Assembly (NCBI GenBank): GCA_030667885.1
Contig: DAOUVA010000080.1
Span: 1-11,159, forward strand
DNA from: Phycisphaerae bacterium
Lineage (GTDB): Bacteria; Planctomycetota; Phycisphaerae; Sedimentisphaerales; Anaerobacaceae
Direction of reading: 5' to 3'
Length of the DNA stretch: 11,159 bases
Shown here: piece after piece, positions 1 to 6,371 of the stretch
How the letters are laid out: every line of letters starts with the position of its first letter
Position numbering within the stretch: the first letter of the stretch is position 1
Program-made: the position numbers and the translations under genes
The notes under the pieces: generated by a model
Databases searched by the model: none
Told to the model about the DNA's origin: nothing
Seen by the model: only the letters and a program-made list of their open reading frames with translations

Positions 1-135
1 GCTGAAAAAACGGTGATATTGAGTTATCATCTGCGTCGCAACTGGATATACGAATCAATTCTACGAGAATATCCGAGAAATCAAGTCTCCGAACAAAACC
101 ATAAGTTTTTGAAACAACATTACGACACAGCCTGA
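1..135 (+). CDS. Possible 3' end of an upstream gene (partial, unrecognised)
   Basis: The first reading frame is open from the window edge to a TGA at 133-135, giving 44 residues that begin AEKTVILSYH and end FLKQHYDTA. The composition is plausible for a real protein C terminus: mixed charged, aromatic and aliphatic residues with no low complexity. I recognise no family. No coding region follows for several hundred bases, which suits a gene end, but no terminator hairpin is evident. A 44-codon open stretch can occur by chance, so this call is tentative and depends on what lies upstream of the window. Confidence 0.35.
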   Translation, partial: AEKTVILSYHLRRNWIYESILREYPRNQVSEQNHKFLKQHYDTA

Positions 136-431
136 TATGTCGGGAAGGGTAATCCGATGCTAAAAACATCCGTAAAATCCATGTAATCCTGGGCCAATTT
201 CGGTCAAAAACGCTCACTCCCAAAAACAAAAATGAAATATTTTAAAAATTTTTATCTCCTTTTCTCACATCGAGTTACAAGATTCCAGCATCTAAAATCG
301 AGACTTTTTTCGTCCAAATACGCACATCGCTCTAATTATAGAGGCAGGCTTTATTTGCCTCCAGCAACAATATGAAACCAGAATTGTCAAAATTGCCCAT
401 ATTAACTATATGGCCGTTTTAATTCTTAGAA
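136..431. other. Non-coding stretch with small palindromes, no supported gene
   Basis: No gene is supported here. A 47-codon ATG frame at 232-375 has no ribosome-binding site. Visible structure is limited to an AT-only 12-base palindrome at 243-254, a 6-base stem (GAGGCA 341-346 with TGCCTC 356-361) and a 6-base stem (CCATAT 397-402 with ATATGG 408-413). The stretch is AT-rich and runs straight into the repeat tract that follows, so it may belong to the same non-coding repeat-bearing block. Confidence 0.5.
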
Positions 432-899
432 ATGACTATGAATAACGCCACACCCTTAAACTTAGAGTTTATCCAAATACTCCTCTCGGTACACTTTGTG
501 TCTCGGCTCCTCTGCCCCTTTGAACCTTTGTACAAACCGGCCAAATACCCAGGAATCCGACAGCCCAGAAAACGAAAACCTACGAATTCTTACGTACGAA
601 TTTATAAGCAAATTATGCAAAACAAACCCAATGTCAAGCTGGCGCATATTGACATAATTACTTATAGTGCAATGAGATATGAAATAATGGACAATTGGTT
701 ATTCAGAAAAACAAACCCAATTCAAACCCAATTGCCAAAAGGGCAAAAAATGATGCAAAGTGTGTATTTACAAAGGATTATGAAGAAAGATATTGATAGG
801 AGCTATAAAAAACAAACCCAAAACAAACCCAATCTGGATTCTACCGAATTGGCGGCTTGTGCCGATAGTTGCCTTTTGTCATTGGATTTGGTAATCTAA
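432..899. repeat. Degenerate AAACAAACCCAAT repeat tract, open by chance
   Basis: The 13-mer AAACAAACCCAAT occurs at 620-632, 709-721 and 821-833. A 12-base copy lies at 810-821 and a partial copy (CAAACCCAATT) at 723-733. The later copies form pairs 11 bases apart, with about 90-100 bases of diverged unit between clusters. Read in the open frame the cores give NKPN, TNPIQTQ and QNKPN. The frame is open for 155 codons from 432, but there is no Shine-Dalgarno sequence before that ATG. The translation is rich in Asn, Lys, Gln and Pro without domain character. From memory, not from a search, similar NKPN-type runs are common in hypothetical proteins predicted from Phycisphaerae-like planctomycete assemblies, where they look like dispersed non-coding repeats. 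I therefore call this a repeat and not a gene; the exact borders are uncertain. Confidence 0.55.
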
Positions 900-952
900 T
901 ACATCAGCGGCGATTACTTTAATCAACTCCCGCAACTATGGAGATATACGTT

Positions 953-1426
953 ATGAATTTACAATCGACGATTCTTACTGTTTTGTCGGGCTTTCTTGTT
1001 TTTACATATCAGCCCCCGCGGCCGCCGGTATTAAATCCTGAAACAGTGCCTTTCAGCTATGACCCCAACTTATGTCTAAGCGAACCGTTGGGCTATGCCG
1101 TAATACCGGCTGGCACGAATTATAAAAGTGACTTTAAGGCAACCGAACCAGAAGGCAGCCCGGTAACTATTTCCATAACCACCGGCCAGAATATAATTGT
1201 TGAATCCAAGCCATACGTTAATCTTTTCGACCCAAATGATTCGCTCGGAAAATGCAAAATATATCGTTATCGCTGGCACTGGGCAACAACAGCGAATGAT
1301 ATTGGGCTCCATTACGTGAATGTTCGCCTAACAGACGCCAGAGGTGCTTATGATGAAAGAACGTTTCTTGTGTTAGTAAAGGAAAATCAGCCGCCGGTCG
1401 GTTTTATGGGATGCCATAGGAGATAA
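953..1426 (+). CDS. Small, possibly exported protein with Ig/cadherin-like character
   Basis: The ATG at 953 is preferred over the one at 938 because GGAG at 940-943 sits 9 bases before it. The product is 157 residues. Residues 1-19 (MNLQSTILTVLSGFLVFTY) form a hydrophobic stretch that could be a weak signal peptide, followed by a proline-rich linker (QPPRPPVLNP). The rest looks like one beta-sandwich domain: the phrases FKATEPEGSPVTISI, GLHYVNVRLTDARGA and FLVLVKENQPP resemble the strand pattern of cadherin-like or PKD-like extracellular repeats, whose end is often marked by a V-x-V-x-E-N-x-P-P step. Such repeats usually occur in tandem in large surface proteins, so a single-domain stand-alone copy ending shortly after NQPP may be a fragment or a small exported protein. 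The N terminus has little positive charge, which weakens the signal-peptide call. No function is assigned. Confidence 0.6.
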   Translation: MNLQSTILTVLSGFLVFTYQPPRPPVLNPETVPFSYDPNLCLSEPLGYAVIPAGTNYKSDFKATEPEGSPVTISITTGQNIIVESKPYVNLFDPNDSLGKCKIYRYRWHWATTANDIGLHYVNVRLTDARGAYDERTFLVLVKENQPPVGFMGCHRR

Positions 1427-1519
1427 AAAATATAGGGTGCGATTTCAAAAGAAGTATTTCAGCCTTTAACGCCTGGCTTTAACATCCCGATTTATCAAAT
1501 AATACAAATTCAGTTGATT

Positions 1520-1547
1520 TTGGACGACCGAAACTTTATTATATAAT
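1520..1547 (+). promoter_or_regulatory. Candidate sigma70-like promoter for the kinase operon
   Basis: TTGGAC at 1520-1525 and a consensus TATAAT at 1542-1547 are separated by 16 bases. The expected start of transcription is near 1554, at the first arm of an inverted repeat. It is the best promoter-like match I found in the window. Planctomycete promoter consensus is poorly defined, so this remains a prediction. Confidence 0.5.
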
Positions 1548-1552
1548 CGTTA

Positions 1553-1589
1553 TCTCTGGATAATAAGATGACTTGCCAAAATCCAGAGA
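1553..1589. promoter_or_regulatory. Inverted repeat TCTCTGGA-N21-TCCAGAGA, possible operator
   Basis: TCTCTGGA at 1553-1560 and TCCAGAGA at 1582-1589 are perfect 8-base reverse complements around a 21-base spacer. They lie right at the predicted transcription start. The spacing would suit a dimeric DNA-binding protein such as a NarL-type regulator, or a hairpin in the leader RNA. A second perfect pair, TTTCATAT 1604-1611 and ATATGAAA 1621-1628, follows closely. Confidence 0.35.
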
Positions 1590-1603
1590 GTATGGAAAAA
1601 CTA

Positions 1604-1628
1604 TTTCATATATGATAGAGATATGAAA
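1604..1628 (+). repeat. Inverted repeat TTTCATAT-N9-ATATGAAA in the kinase leader
   Basis: Perfect 8-base arms around a 9-base loop, within the predicted 5' leader of the kinase transcript. It is AT-rich and followed by no T run, so it is unlikely to be an intrinsic terminator. It could be a weak RNA hairpin or a protein-binding palindrome. Confidence 0.3.
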
Positions 1629-1769
1629 CAATGCGGATTGTTTTCTTCAAATTATCATCTATAAAACATCTCTTGTCATTGAAGATAGGCCGCCCATTCA
1701 TCCGAAATACCGATGCAATTCATATATCCGCGTATCAACACCAGGGATTAGGAACCGGAGGAAGCTGAG

Positions 1770-4700
1770 ATGGAAGGGAAATTAAGAAAAACTTCAATTG
1801 AGGCTGTAGGTAATGTTCCCTGGGGCACACACTTCTGTCAGTTCTACGAGACAAAAGAGGATTTGATCGACATTTTGGTTCCTTATTTCAAGGCGGGATT
1901 GGAAGATAATGAGTTCTGCATGTGGATTACTGCAGAGCCGCTAAATGCCGCCGAAGCACACAAAGCATTACAGAAGAAAGTAAGAAATCTGGATGACTAC
2001 ATTAAAAAGGGCCAGATAGAAATACTCGACCATAATCAATGGTACACAAAGCAGGGACATTTTGATTCTGATAATGTACTAAAGGGCTGTGTTGAGAAAG
2101 AGCAGAATGCTCTTAAAAAAGGCTTTGAAGGATTTCGCTTTACAGGAAACATTTGTTGGCTTAAGAAAAGCGACTGGGAAAAGTTTGCTAATTATGAAGA
2201 AGCTGCAAACAGCGTTATAGCAAGGTATCGAATGCTGGCTGTTTGTACCTATTCTCTTGATGACTGCAGCCCTTCAGAAATCATAGATGTGGTGAGTAAC
2301 CATCAATTTGCACTTATCAAGCAGGAAAATGAGTGGAAAATTATCGAAAGCACTGAGCGCAAGAAGGCGTATGAGGCGCTAAAACTTCATGAAATGAGAC
2401 TGCAGGCCTTGCTGGACCTCAACAAAATGACAGAAGCCTCTGAGCAAAAGATTCTGGACTTTGTGCGCGAAGAAGTTATCAAGGTTACTCAAAGCCAATT
2501 CGCGTTTATAGGTTTTATGAACGATGACGAGTCGGTGATGAGTACGGAAAACTGGTCAAAACAGGCGATGGCGCAATGTGCTGTTACCGACAAGCCAATG
2601 AGATTTACCATAGCAAAAGCGGGTCTGTGGGGCGAGCCCGTCCGGCAAAGAAGACCTGTCATTGTAAATGATTACAATGCTCCTCATCCTATGAAAAGAG
2701 GCTTTCCCCCGGGCCACGTGCCCATTGAGAGATTTTTAGGTATCCCTGTCTTCGACGGAGAGCATATCATGGCAGTCGCCGGCGTTGCGAATAAGGTAAA
2801 CGATTATAACGAATCTGATATTCGCGCGATTGAATCCATGATGAATGATACATGGAGGCTCATCAGACGCAAACATGCGGAGGAGGCACTTCAGAAATCC
2901 GAAGCCAACTACAGGACTATCTTCGATAGCGCCAATGACGCCATATTGGTTCATGATACTGAAAGTACAAAGATACTCAGCGTCAACGAAAAAGCATGTC
3001 AAATGTACGGTTACACTCGGGAAGAATTCAAAAATCTCACCGTCAAGGATATCAGCCCAGACGTAGCACCGCACACACAGGAAGATGCGCTGCGAAGGGT
3101 AAAGAAAGTAGTTGACGAGGGACCTCAGCTTTTCGAATGGATATGTAAAGATAAAACCGGAAGAAACTTCTGGGTTGAGATCAACCTTAGGTTGGTTGTT
3201 ATTGAGGACCGGAAGCGCATATTAGCGATAGTTCGCGACATCACCGAGCGCAAAGATATAGAAGCACACCAGCAATTAGCCGGGCAAATCCTGGAGTGTC
3301 TGAATCGAGAAAGTGTGGGAGCGGATTTGATTCGTGATATTCTCAAACTTGTAAAAAAAGCCACCGGCCTTGATGCTGTGGGCATTCGCCAGCACGAGGG
3401 CAATGATTTTCCATATTTTGAAGTAAATGGTTTTCCGGATGATTTTGTGAAAGCCGAGAATCACCTCTGTAAGCACAACGAAGCTGGTGAGTTAATCTTA
3501 GATTCTAAAGGGCGTCCTGTCCTGGAGTGTATGTGCGGCATTGTTTTGTCAGGCCGAACCGACCCGACTTTGCCATTTTTTACCGGCGGTGGGAGTTTCT
3601 GGACAAACAGCACCTCAGAATTACTAACCAGTGCACCAAAGGAAGCTTTTCAAGTTCCTACAAGAAACCGGTGTAATGAGGCAGGCTATGAATCAGTAGC
3701 CCTTATTCCGCTGCGCTCGGGTGACGAGATAGCCGGATTGTTACAGCTTAATGATACTCGTAAGGGGCGTTTTACGTCCGAGATGGTTCACTTTTTCGAG
3801 GAAATCGGTGCCAGTATCGGCATTGGCCTGGCAAGAATCCGGACCGAACAAGAGGTAGAGAATCTGGCAAAATTTCCCTCTGAGAATCCGTATCCAGTTC
3901 TGCGCATCTTGAAAGACTGCACGGTGCTTTATGCTAATGTCGCCGGTGCCGAACTGTTGGGAAACTGGGGTTGCAAGGTAGGCACGCAGGCGCCGGAACA
4001 TTGGCAGGAAAATATTTTACGCACACTTAAATCCCGCCGGAGCGAAAATCTTGAAGCTGTCTGCAGGGACAGAATCTTTTCTTTTACCATAGCACCTGTA
4101 ACGGATTCCGGATATGCTAATTTGTACGGTACGGATATTACAGAACGAAAACACGCCGAAGAAAACCTCAGGAACTATCGACAACAATTGGAAGAACTGG
4201 TCCATATCCGCACGGGGGAATTGACAGAAACAAACAAGAAGCTGATGCTGGAAATCGAAGGTCGCATACGCCTGGAAAAAGAGATTTTGAATATCAGCGA
4301 GCGCGAGCAGAAGCGAATAGGGCAGGAGCTTCACGACAGTATCGGTCAACAATTTACGGGTATTGCGTTTTTGACGAAGGTATTAGAACAAAAACTCACT
4401 GGAAAATTGCCTGATGAGGCGGCAGAAGCCGCAGAGATAAAGAAACTTGTTAACCAGGCAATGAGCCAGATGCGAAGCCTTGCCAAGGGGCTTCATCCTT
4501 TAAATCTGGATACGGACAGTTTCACTTCAATTCTGCAGGAGCTTGCAGTAACCACAGAAAACCTGTTTAGTATCAACTGCTCTTTCAAATATGATAAATC
4601 AATTCAGATAGACGATGCCGAAGTGGCAACGCATCTTTATCGTATTACTCAAGAATCAATTACTAATGCAATCAAACACGGCAAGACAAAGAATATCCAT

Positions 4701-4910
4701 ATAGAATTAGGCCAAAAGAAAGATAAGTCAGTCCTTAAAGTCGAGAACGACGGGCTGGATTTTCCGGAAGAATTCGAGGCAAGGGGTACAGGTATGGGAT
4801 TGCAAATTATGGATCACCGTGCCGATATAATTGGCGCTTCACTCGATATTCATAAGGCCCCCGAAGGCGGGACAATTGTAACCTGTTCGTTTTCAAACAA
4901 GACACACTAA
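1770..4910 (+). CDS. Soluble hybrid-sensor histidine kinase: MEDS-GAF-PAS-GAF-PAS-HisKA_3-HATPase
   Basis: This 1046-residue protein is a cytoplasmic sensor kinase of the NarL-partner (HisKA_3) class; no membrane segment is visible. A strong GGAGG (1757-1761) lies 8 bases before the ATG. Domains in order, with approximate residues: MEDS (DcmR-type sensory domain) 12-190, with the signature THFCQFYE at 20-27; GAF 205-370; PAS 377-497, ending in DITERK; a cysteine-bearing GAF 508-697; PAS 704-797; a coiled-coil linker 797-845; HisKA_3 with the phospho-acceptor His855 in ELHDSIGQQ; and HATPase_c with N-box Asn966, G1-box Asp994 (ENDG) and glycine lid GTGMG at 1006-1010. All catalytic motifs look intact. 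The second GAF has four cysteines (567, 587, 589, 635) that could bind metal or a cluster. The regulator gene starts 20 bases after the stop, so the two form an operon and presumably a cognate pair. MEDS was named from methylotroph and methanogen proteins; the ligand here is unknown. Confidence 0.93.
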   Translation: MEGKLRKTSIEAVGNVPWGTHFCQFYETKEDLIDILVPYFKAGLEDNEFCMWITAEPLNAAEAHKALQKKVRNLDDYIKKGQIEILDHNQWYTKQGHFDSDNVLKGCVEKEQNALKKGFEGFRFTGNICWLKKSDWEKFANYEEAANSVIARYRMLAVCTYSLDDCSPSEIIDVVSNHQFALIKQENEWKIIESTERKKAYEALKLHEMRLQALLDLNKMTEASEQKILDFVREEVIKVTQSQFAFIGFMNDDESVMSTENWSKQAMAQCAVTDKPMRFTIAKAGLWGEPVRQRRPVIVNDYNAPHPMKRGFPPGHVPIERFLGIPVFDGEHIMAVAGVANKVNDYNESDIRAIESMMNDTWRLIRRKHAEEALQKSEANYRTIFDSANDAILVHDTESTKILSVNEKACQMYGYTREEFKNLTVKDISPDVAPHTQEDALRRVKKVVDEGPQLFEWICKDKTGRNFWVEINLRLVVIEDRKRILAIVRDITERKDIEAHQQLAGQILECLNRESVGADLIRDILKLVKKATGLDAVGIRQHEGNDFPYFEVNGFPDDFVKAENHLCKHNEAGELILDSKGRPVLECMCGIVLSGRTDPTLPFFTGGGSFWTNSTSELLTSAPKEAFQVPTRNRCNEAGYESVALIPLRSGDEIAGLLQLNDTRKGRFTSEMVHFFEEIGASIGIGLARIRTEQEVENLAKFPSENPYPVLRILKDCTVLYANVAGAELLGNWGCKVGTQAPEHWQENILRTLKSRRSENLEAVCRDRIFSFTIAPVTDSGYANLYGTDITERKHAEENLRNYRQQLEELVHIRTGELTETNKKLMLEIEGRIRLEKEILNISEREQKRIGQELHDSIGQQFTGIAFLTKVLEQKLTGKLPDEAAEAAEIKKLVNQAMSQMRSLAKGLHPLNLDTDSFTSILQELAVTTENLFSINCSFKYDKSIQIDDAEVATHLYRITQESITNAIKHGKTKNIHIELGQKKDKSVLKVENDGLDFPEEFEARGTGMGLQIMDHRADIIGASLDIHKAPEGGTIVTCSFSNKTH

Positions 4911-4930
4911 CCTCAATGCAGGAATAAATT

Positions 4931-5620
4931 ATGGCTCAAAAAAAACAACCGGACAAAGCGGACGAGAACAAAACCAATATCCTTTTAGTCGATGACCACC
5001 CTATCGTAAGGCAGGGACTTGCCGAGCTTATCAATCACGAAGCCGACCTTGTGGTTTGTGGACAAGCTGAGGACGCCCATCAGGCGATGAAAGCCGTTAA
5101 GGAGCTAATGCCAGATATGGCTATTGTCGACATTTCCCTTAAAGAGACAAGCGGTATGGAATTGATCAAGGATCTTAATTCACAGTATCCCAACCTGCCG
5201 GTCCTTGCCCTTTCCATGCATGACGAGTCTTTATATGCCGAGCGTGCCCTTCGAGCGGGTGCCAGGGGTTATGTTATGAAGATAGAAGCTACAGAAAAAG
5301 TGATTATGGCAATTCATAAAATCCTGAGCGGGGAGATATACATCAGTGATAAAATGGCTGCAAAAATGATGCATAAATTAGTCGGCGGTGGAAACAAAAT
5401 AAAAGCATCTCCATTGGACAGCTTGAGCGACCGTGAGCTGGAAGTATTTCAATTGATCGGCAAGGGCTTCGGAACCCGCCAGATATCCGAGCGATTGTAC
5501 CTGAGTATAAAGACAATCGAGACTTACCGGGCACATATCAAGGAAAAGTTGCATCTTGCAGGTGCCGCCGAAATGCTGCAATACGCTATTCAATGGGTAA
5601 ACAGCCGCAACGACGTGTAA
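4931..5620 (+). CDS. NarL/FixJ-family response regulator (receiver + LuxR-type HTH)
   Basis: A 229-residue transcriptional regulator. The ATG follows AGGAA at 4920-4924, and the 14-base string AGGAATAAATTATG around the start recurs exactly at the AzoR-type gene. The receiver spans about residues 15-135, with the acidic pair Asp21-Asp22, phospho-acceptor Asp67 in AIVDIS, Ser95 at the switch position and Lys117. The LuxR-type helix-turn-helix spans about 163-220, marked by LSDRELEVFQLI and the recognition region LSIKTIETYRAHIKEKL. Length and domain order are normal for the family. The gene sits 20 bases after the kinase stop and is very probably co-transcribed with it, so it should receive phosphate from His855 of that kinase. 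Its targets are unknown; the inverted repeats upstream of the kinase are candidate autoregulatory sites. A receiver-only paralogue lies about 700 bases downstream. Confidence 0.93.
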   Translation: MAQKKQPDKADENKTNILLVDDHPIVRQGLAELINHEADLVVCGQAEDAHQAMKAVKELMPDMAIVDISLKETSGMELIKDLNSQYPNLPVLALSMHDESLYAERALRAGARGYVMKIEATEKVIMAIHKILSGEIYISDKMAAKMMHKLVGGGNKIKASPLDSLSDRELEVFQLIGKGFGTRQISERLYLSIKTIETYRAHIKEKLHLAGAAEMLQYAIQWVNSRNDV

Positions 5621-5910
5621 TTGCTTTAGGATTTCAAAAACTACTTCGTTTTGCTTTTCTTAATTCCTGCCTAAAATGCGGATTTTTCCGGATTTTTCTT
5701 GCTTCTTCTTTGTTATAGGGGATAGCCCCGATACACATTGGGTATTTAGCCTGATGGTAAAAACAGGCTCTGCTCTGATTTACAATAATGAACCGGTTGC
5801 TATCATCAAGCTATGCAACTAAGTGTTATCGAATAAGAATAAGAAATTGCAGTGTTAGGGGCGGCTACTATGAACCAACCCTCTGTTTTTCTGACAGAAA
5901 GGAGACAACA
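5621..5910 (+). other. Hairpin-rich intergenic/leader region
   Basis: No protein gene is supported. Visible structures are: a perfect tandem 10-base repeat (CGGATTTTTC at 5679-5688 and 5689-5698), whose first copy with the following CCG makes a 4-base stem before a T-rich run (a very weak terminator at best); GGGG 5718-5721 pairing with CCCC 5726-5729 around a 4-base loop; AGCCTG 5748-5753 pairing with CAGGCT 5764-5769; the palindrome AACCGGTT at 5791-5798; and GTTGC 5796-5800 pairing with GCAAC 5815-5819. The density of stems suggests a structured RNA leader for the genes that follow, but I recognise no riboswitch class. Confidence 0.4.
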
Positions 5911-5961
5911 ATGGAAGAGCAAAAAACAATCAATTTGGAAAATGGTATCGATAAAGAATAA
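5911..5961 (+). CDS. Small ORF, 16 residues, strong ribosome-binding site
   Basis: ATG at 5911 lies 6 bases after AAAGGAG (5898-5904). The frame encodes MEEQKTINLENGIDKE and stops at a TAA at 5959-5961. The peptide is acidic and hydrophilic with no membrane or metal-binding features, and I recognise no family. It precedes a 9-base-pair hairpin (5997-6020) and then the FlgM-like gene, an arrangement that could serve as a translated leader. It could also be the decayed start of a longer gene. The main support is the quality of the initiation site. Confidence 0.4.
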   Translation: MEEQKTINLENGIDKE

Positions 5962-5996
5962 TCAGAAAATAAAAAGTATTAAGGCCTACAACAGTT

Positions 5997-6020
5997 TTAG
6001 CAGGTATGAAAACCTGCTAA
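5997..6020 (+). promoter_or_regulatory. Perfect 9-bp hairpin just upstream of the FlgM-like gene
   Basis: TTAGCAGGT at 5997-6005 and ACCTGCTAA at 6012-6020 pair perfectly around the 6-base loop ATGAAA. No T run follows, and the ribosome-binding site of the next gene starts about 7 bases later. A terminator is therefore unlikely; an RNA-stability or translation-control element between the small ORF and the anti-sigma candidate fits better. Confidence 0.45.
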
Positions 6021-6038
6021 TAATTGAAAGGAGTTAAA

Positions 6039-6371
6039 ATGTTGGTTTTACCGGTTAAAGGACAAAAGCACGGGTCGATTGTGGCCGGAAAGCAGGTAGA
6101 AACCACAACGCCGAATGTGCATGGTGATGAGGCAATACAGGGAATAACTGCTCGATTATTAGAAAAGGTTGCTTCGCTCCCGAAAGCCCGCAGGGAAAAA
6201 ATCCTTGCTGTTCGTTACGAGCTTGGTGCTGGCAAATACCGCATCGACGAGCGATTAAATGTGGCTACTGACAGACTTATTGAAAATCTTATCACAAAAG
6301 GGATCGAGGAAAATGAAGCCAAAAGCACAAGACGGCGCCGACAAAAACAAAATCAGGATTATGGTTGTTGA
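6039..6371 (+). CDS. FlgM-like anti-sigma factor candidate
   Basis: A 110-residue protein from the ATG at 6039, chosen over an upstream TTG at 6024 because AAAGGAG (6027-6033) lies 5 bases before the ATG. Residues 1-45 are polar and likely disordered. Residues 47-85 carry the FlgM-type signature: LPKARREKI, a short helix, then GAGKYRIDERL and a helix NVATDRLIENLI. This matches the K-V-x2-(L/I)-(R/K)-x3-(I/L)-x2-G-x-Y-x(2)-D pattern of the sigma-28-binding half of FlgM. FlgM proteins are usually about 90-110 residues, so the size fits. The last 19 or so residues (Arg/Lys/Gln-rich, ending in Cys) are encoded in the region shared with the next gene's start and may be a by-product of the 59-base overlap. 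No flagellar genes are in the window, so the partner could be flagellar sigma or another sigma factor. I consider the FlgM assignment likely but not certain. Confidence 0.62.
   Translation: MLVLPVKGQKHGSIVAGKQVETTTPNVHGDEAIQGITARLLEKVASLPKARREKILAVRYELGAGKYRIDERLNVATDRLIENLITKGIEENEAKSTRRRRQKQNQDYGC

Larger units (their letters stand above)
1427..1769 (+). other. Regulatory intergenic region before the kinase operon
   Basis: This 343-base gap has no gene. It contains a good sigma70-like promoter (1520-1547), a perfect 8-base inverted repeat with a 21-base spacer just downstream, a second 8-base inverted repeat at 1604-1628, and the ribosome-binding site of the histidine kinase. If the promoter is real, the transcript carries a 5' leader of about 215 bases. 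Confidence 0.6.

Noticed and set aside
232..375. 47-codon ATG frame in the left intergenic region
   Set aside because: No ribosome-binding site and no recognisable protein features; it lies in AT-rich non-coding sequence.
432..899. 155-codon ATG frame as a protein-coding gene
   Set aside because: No Shine-Dalgarno sequence, low-complexity Asn/Lys/Gln/Pro composition and internal repeat copies; treated as a repeat tract.
1076..1312. Minus-strand frames opposite the small exported protein, the kinase and the redox genes
   Set aside because: They are shadows of the plus-strand genes, without ribosome-binding sites or domain character.
5679..5700. Intrinsic terminator after the response regulator
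   Set aside because: The stem is only 4 base pairs (CGGA/TCCG); better described as a tandem 10-base repeat. No convincing terminator is visible in the window.
5718..5819. c-di-GMP (GEMM) or other known riboswitch in the hairpin-rich leader
   Set aside because: The conserved GEMM core sequences and pairings are not present; no known class was matched by eye.
5852..6037. 61-codon frame overlapping the 16-codon ORF
   Set aside because: Poor initiation context, and the sequence covers the hairpin and RBS of the next gene; the 5911 start in another frame has the better RBS.
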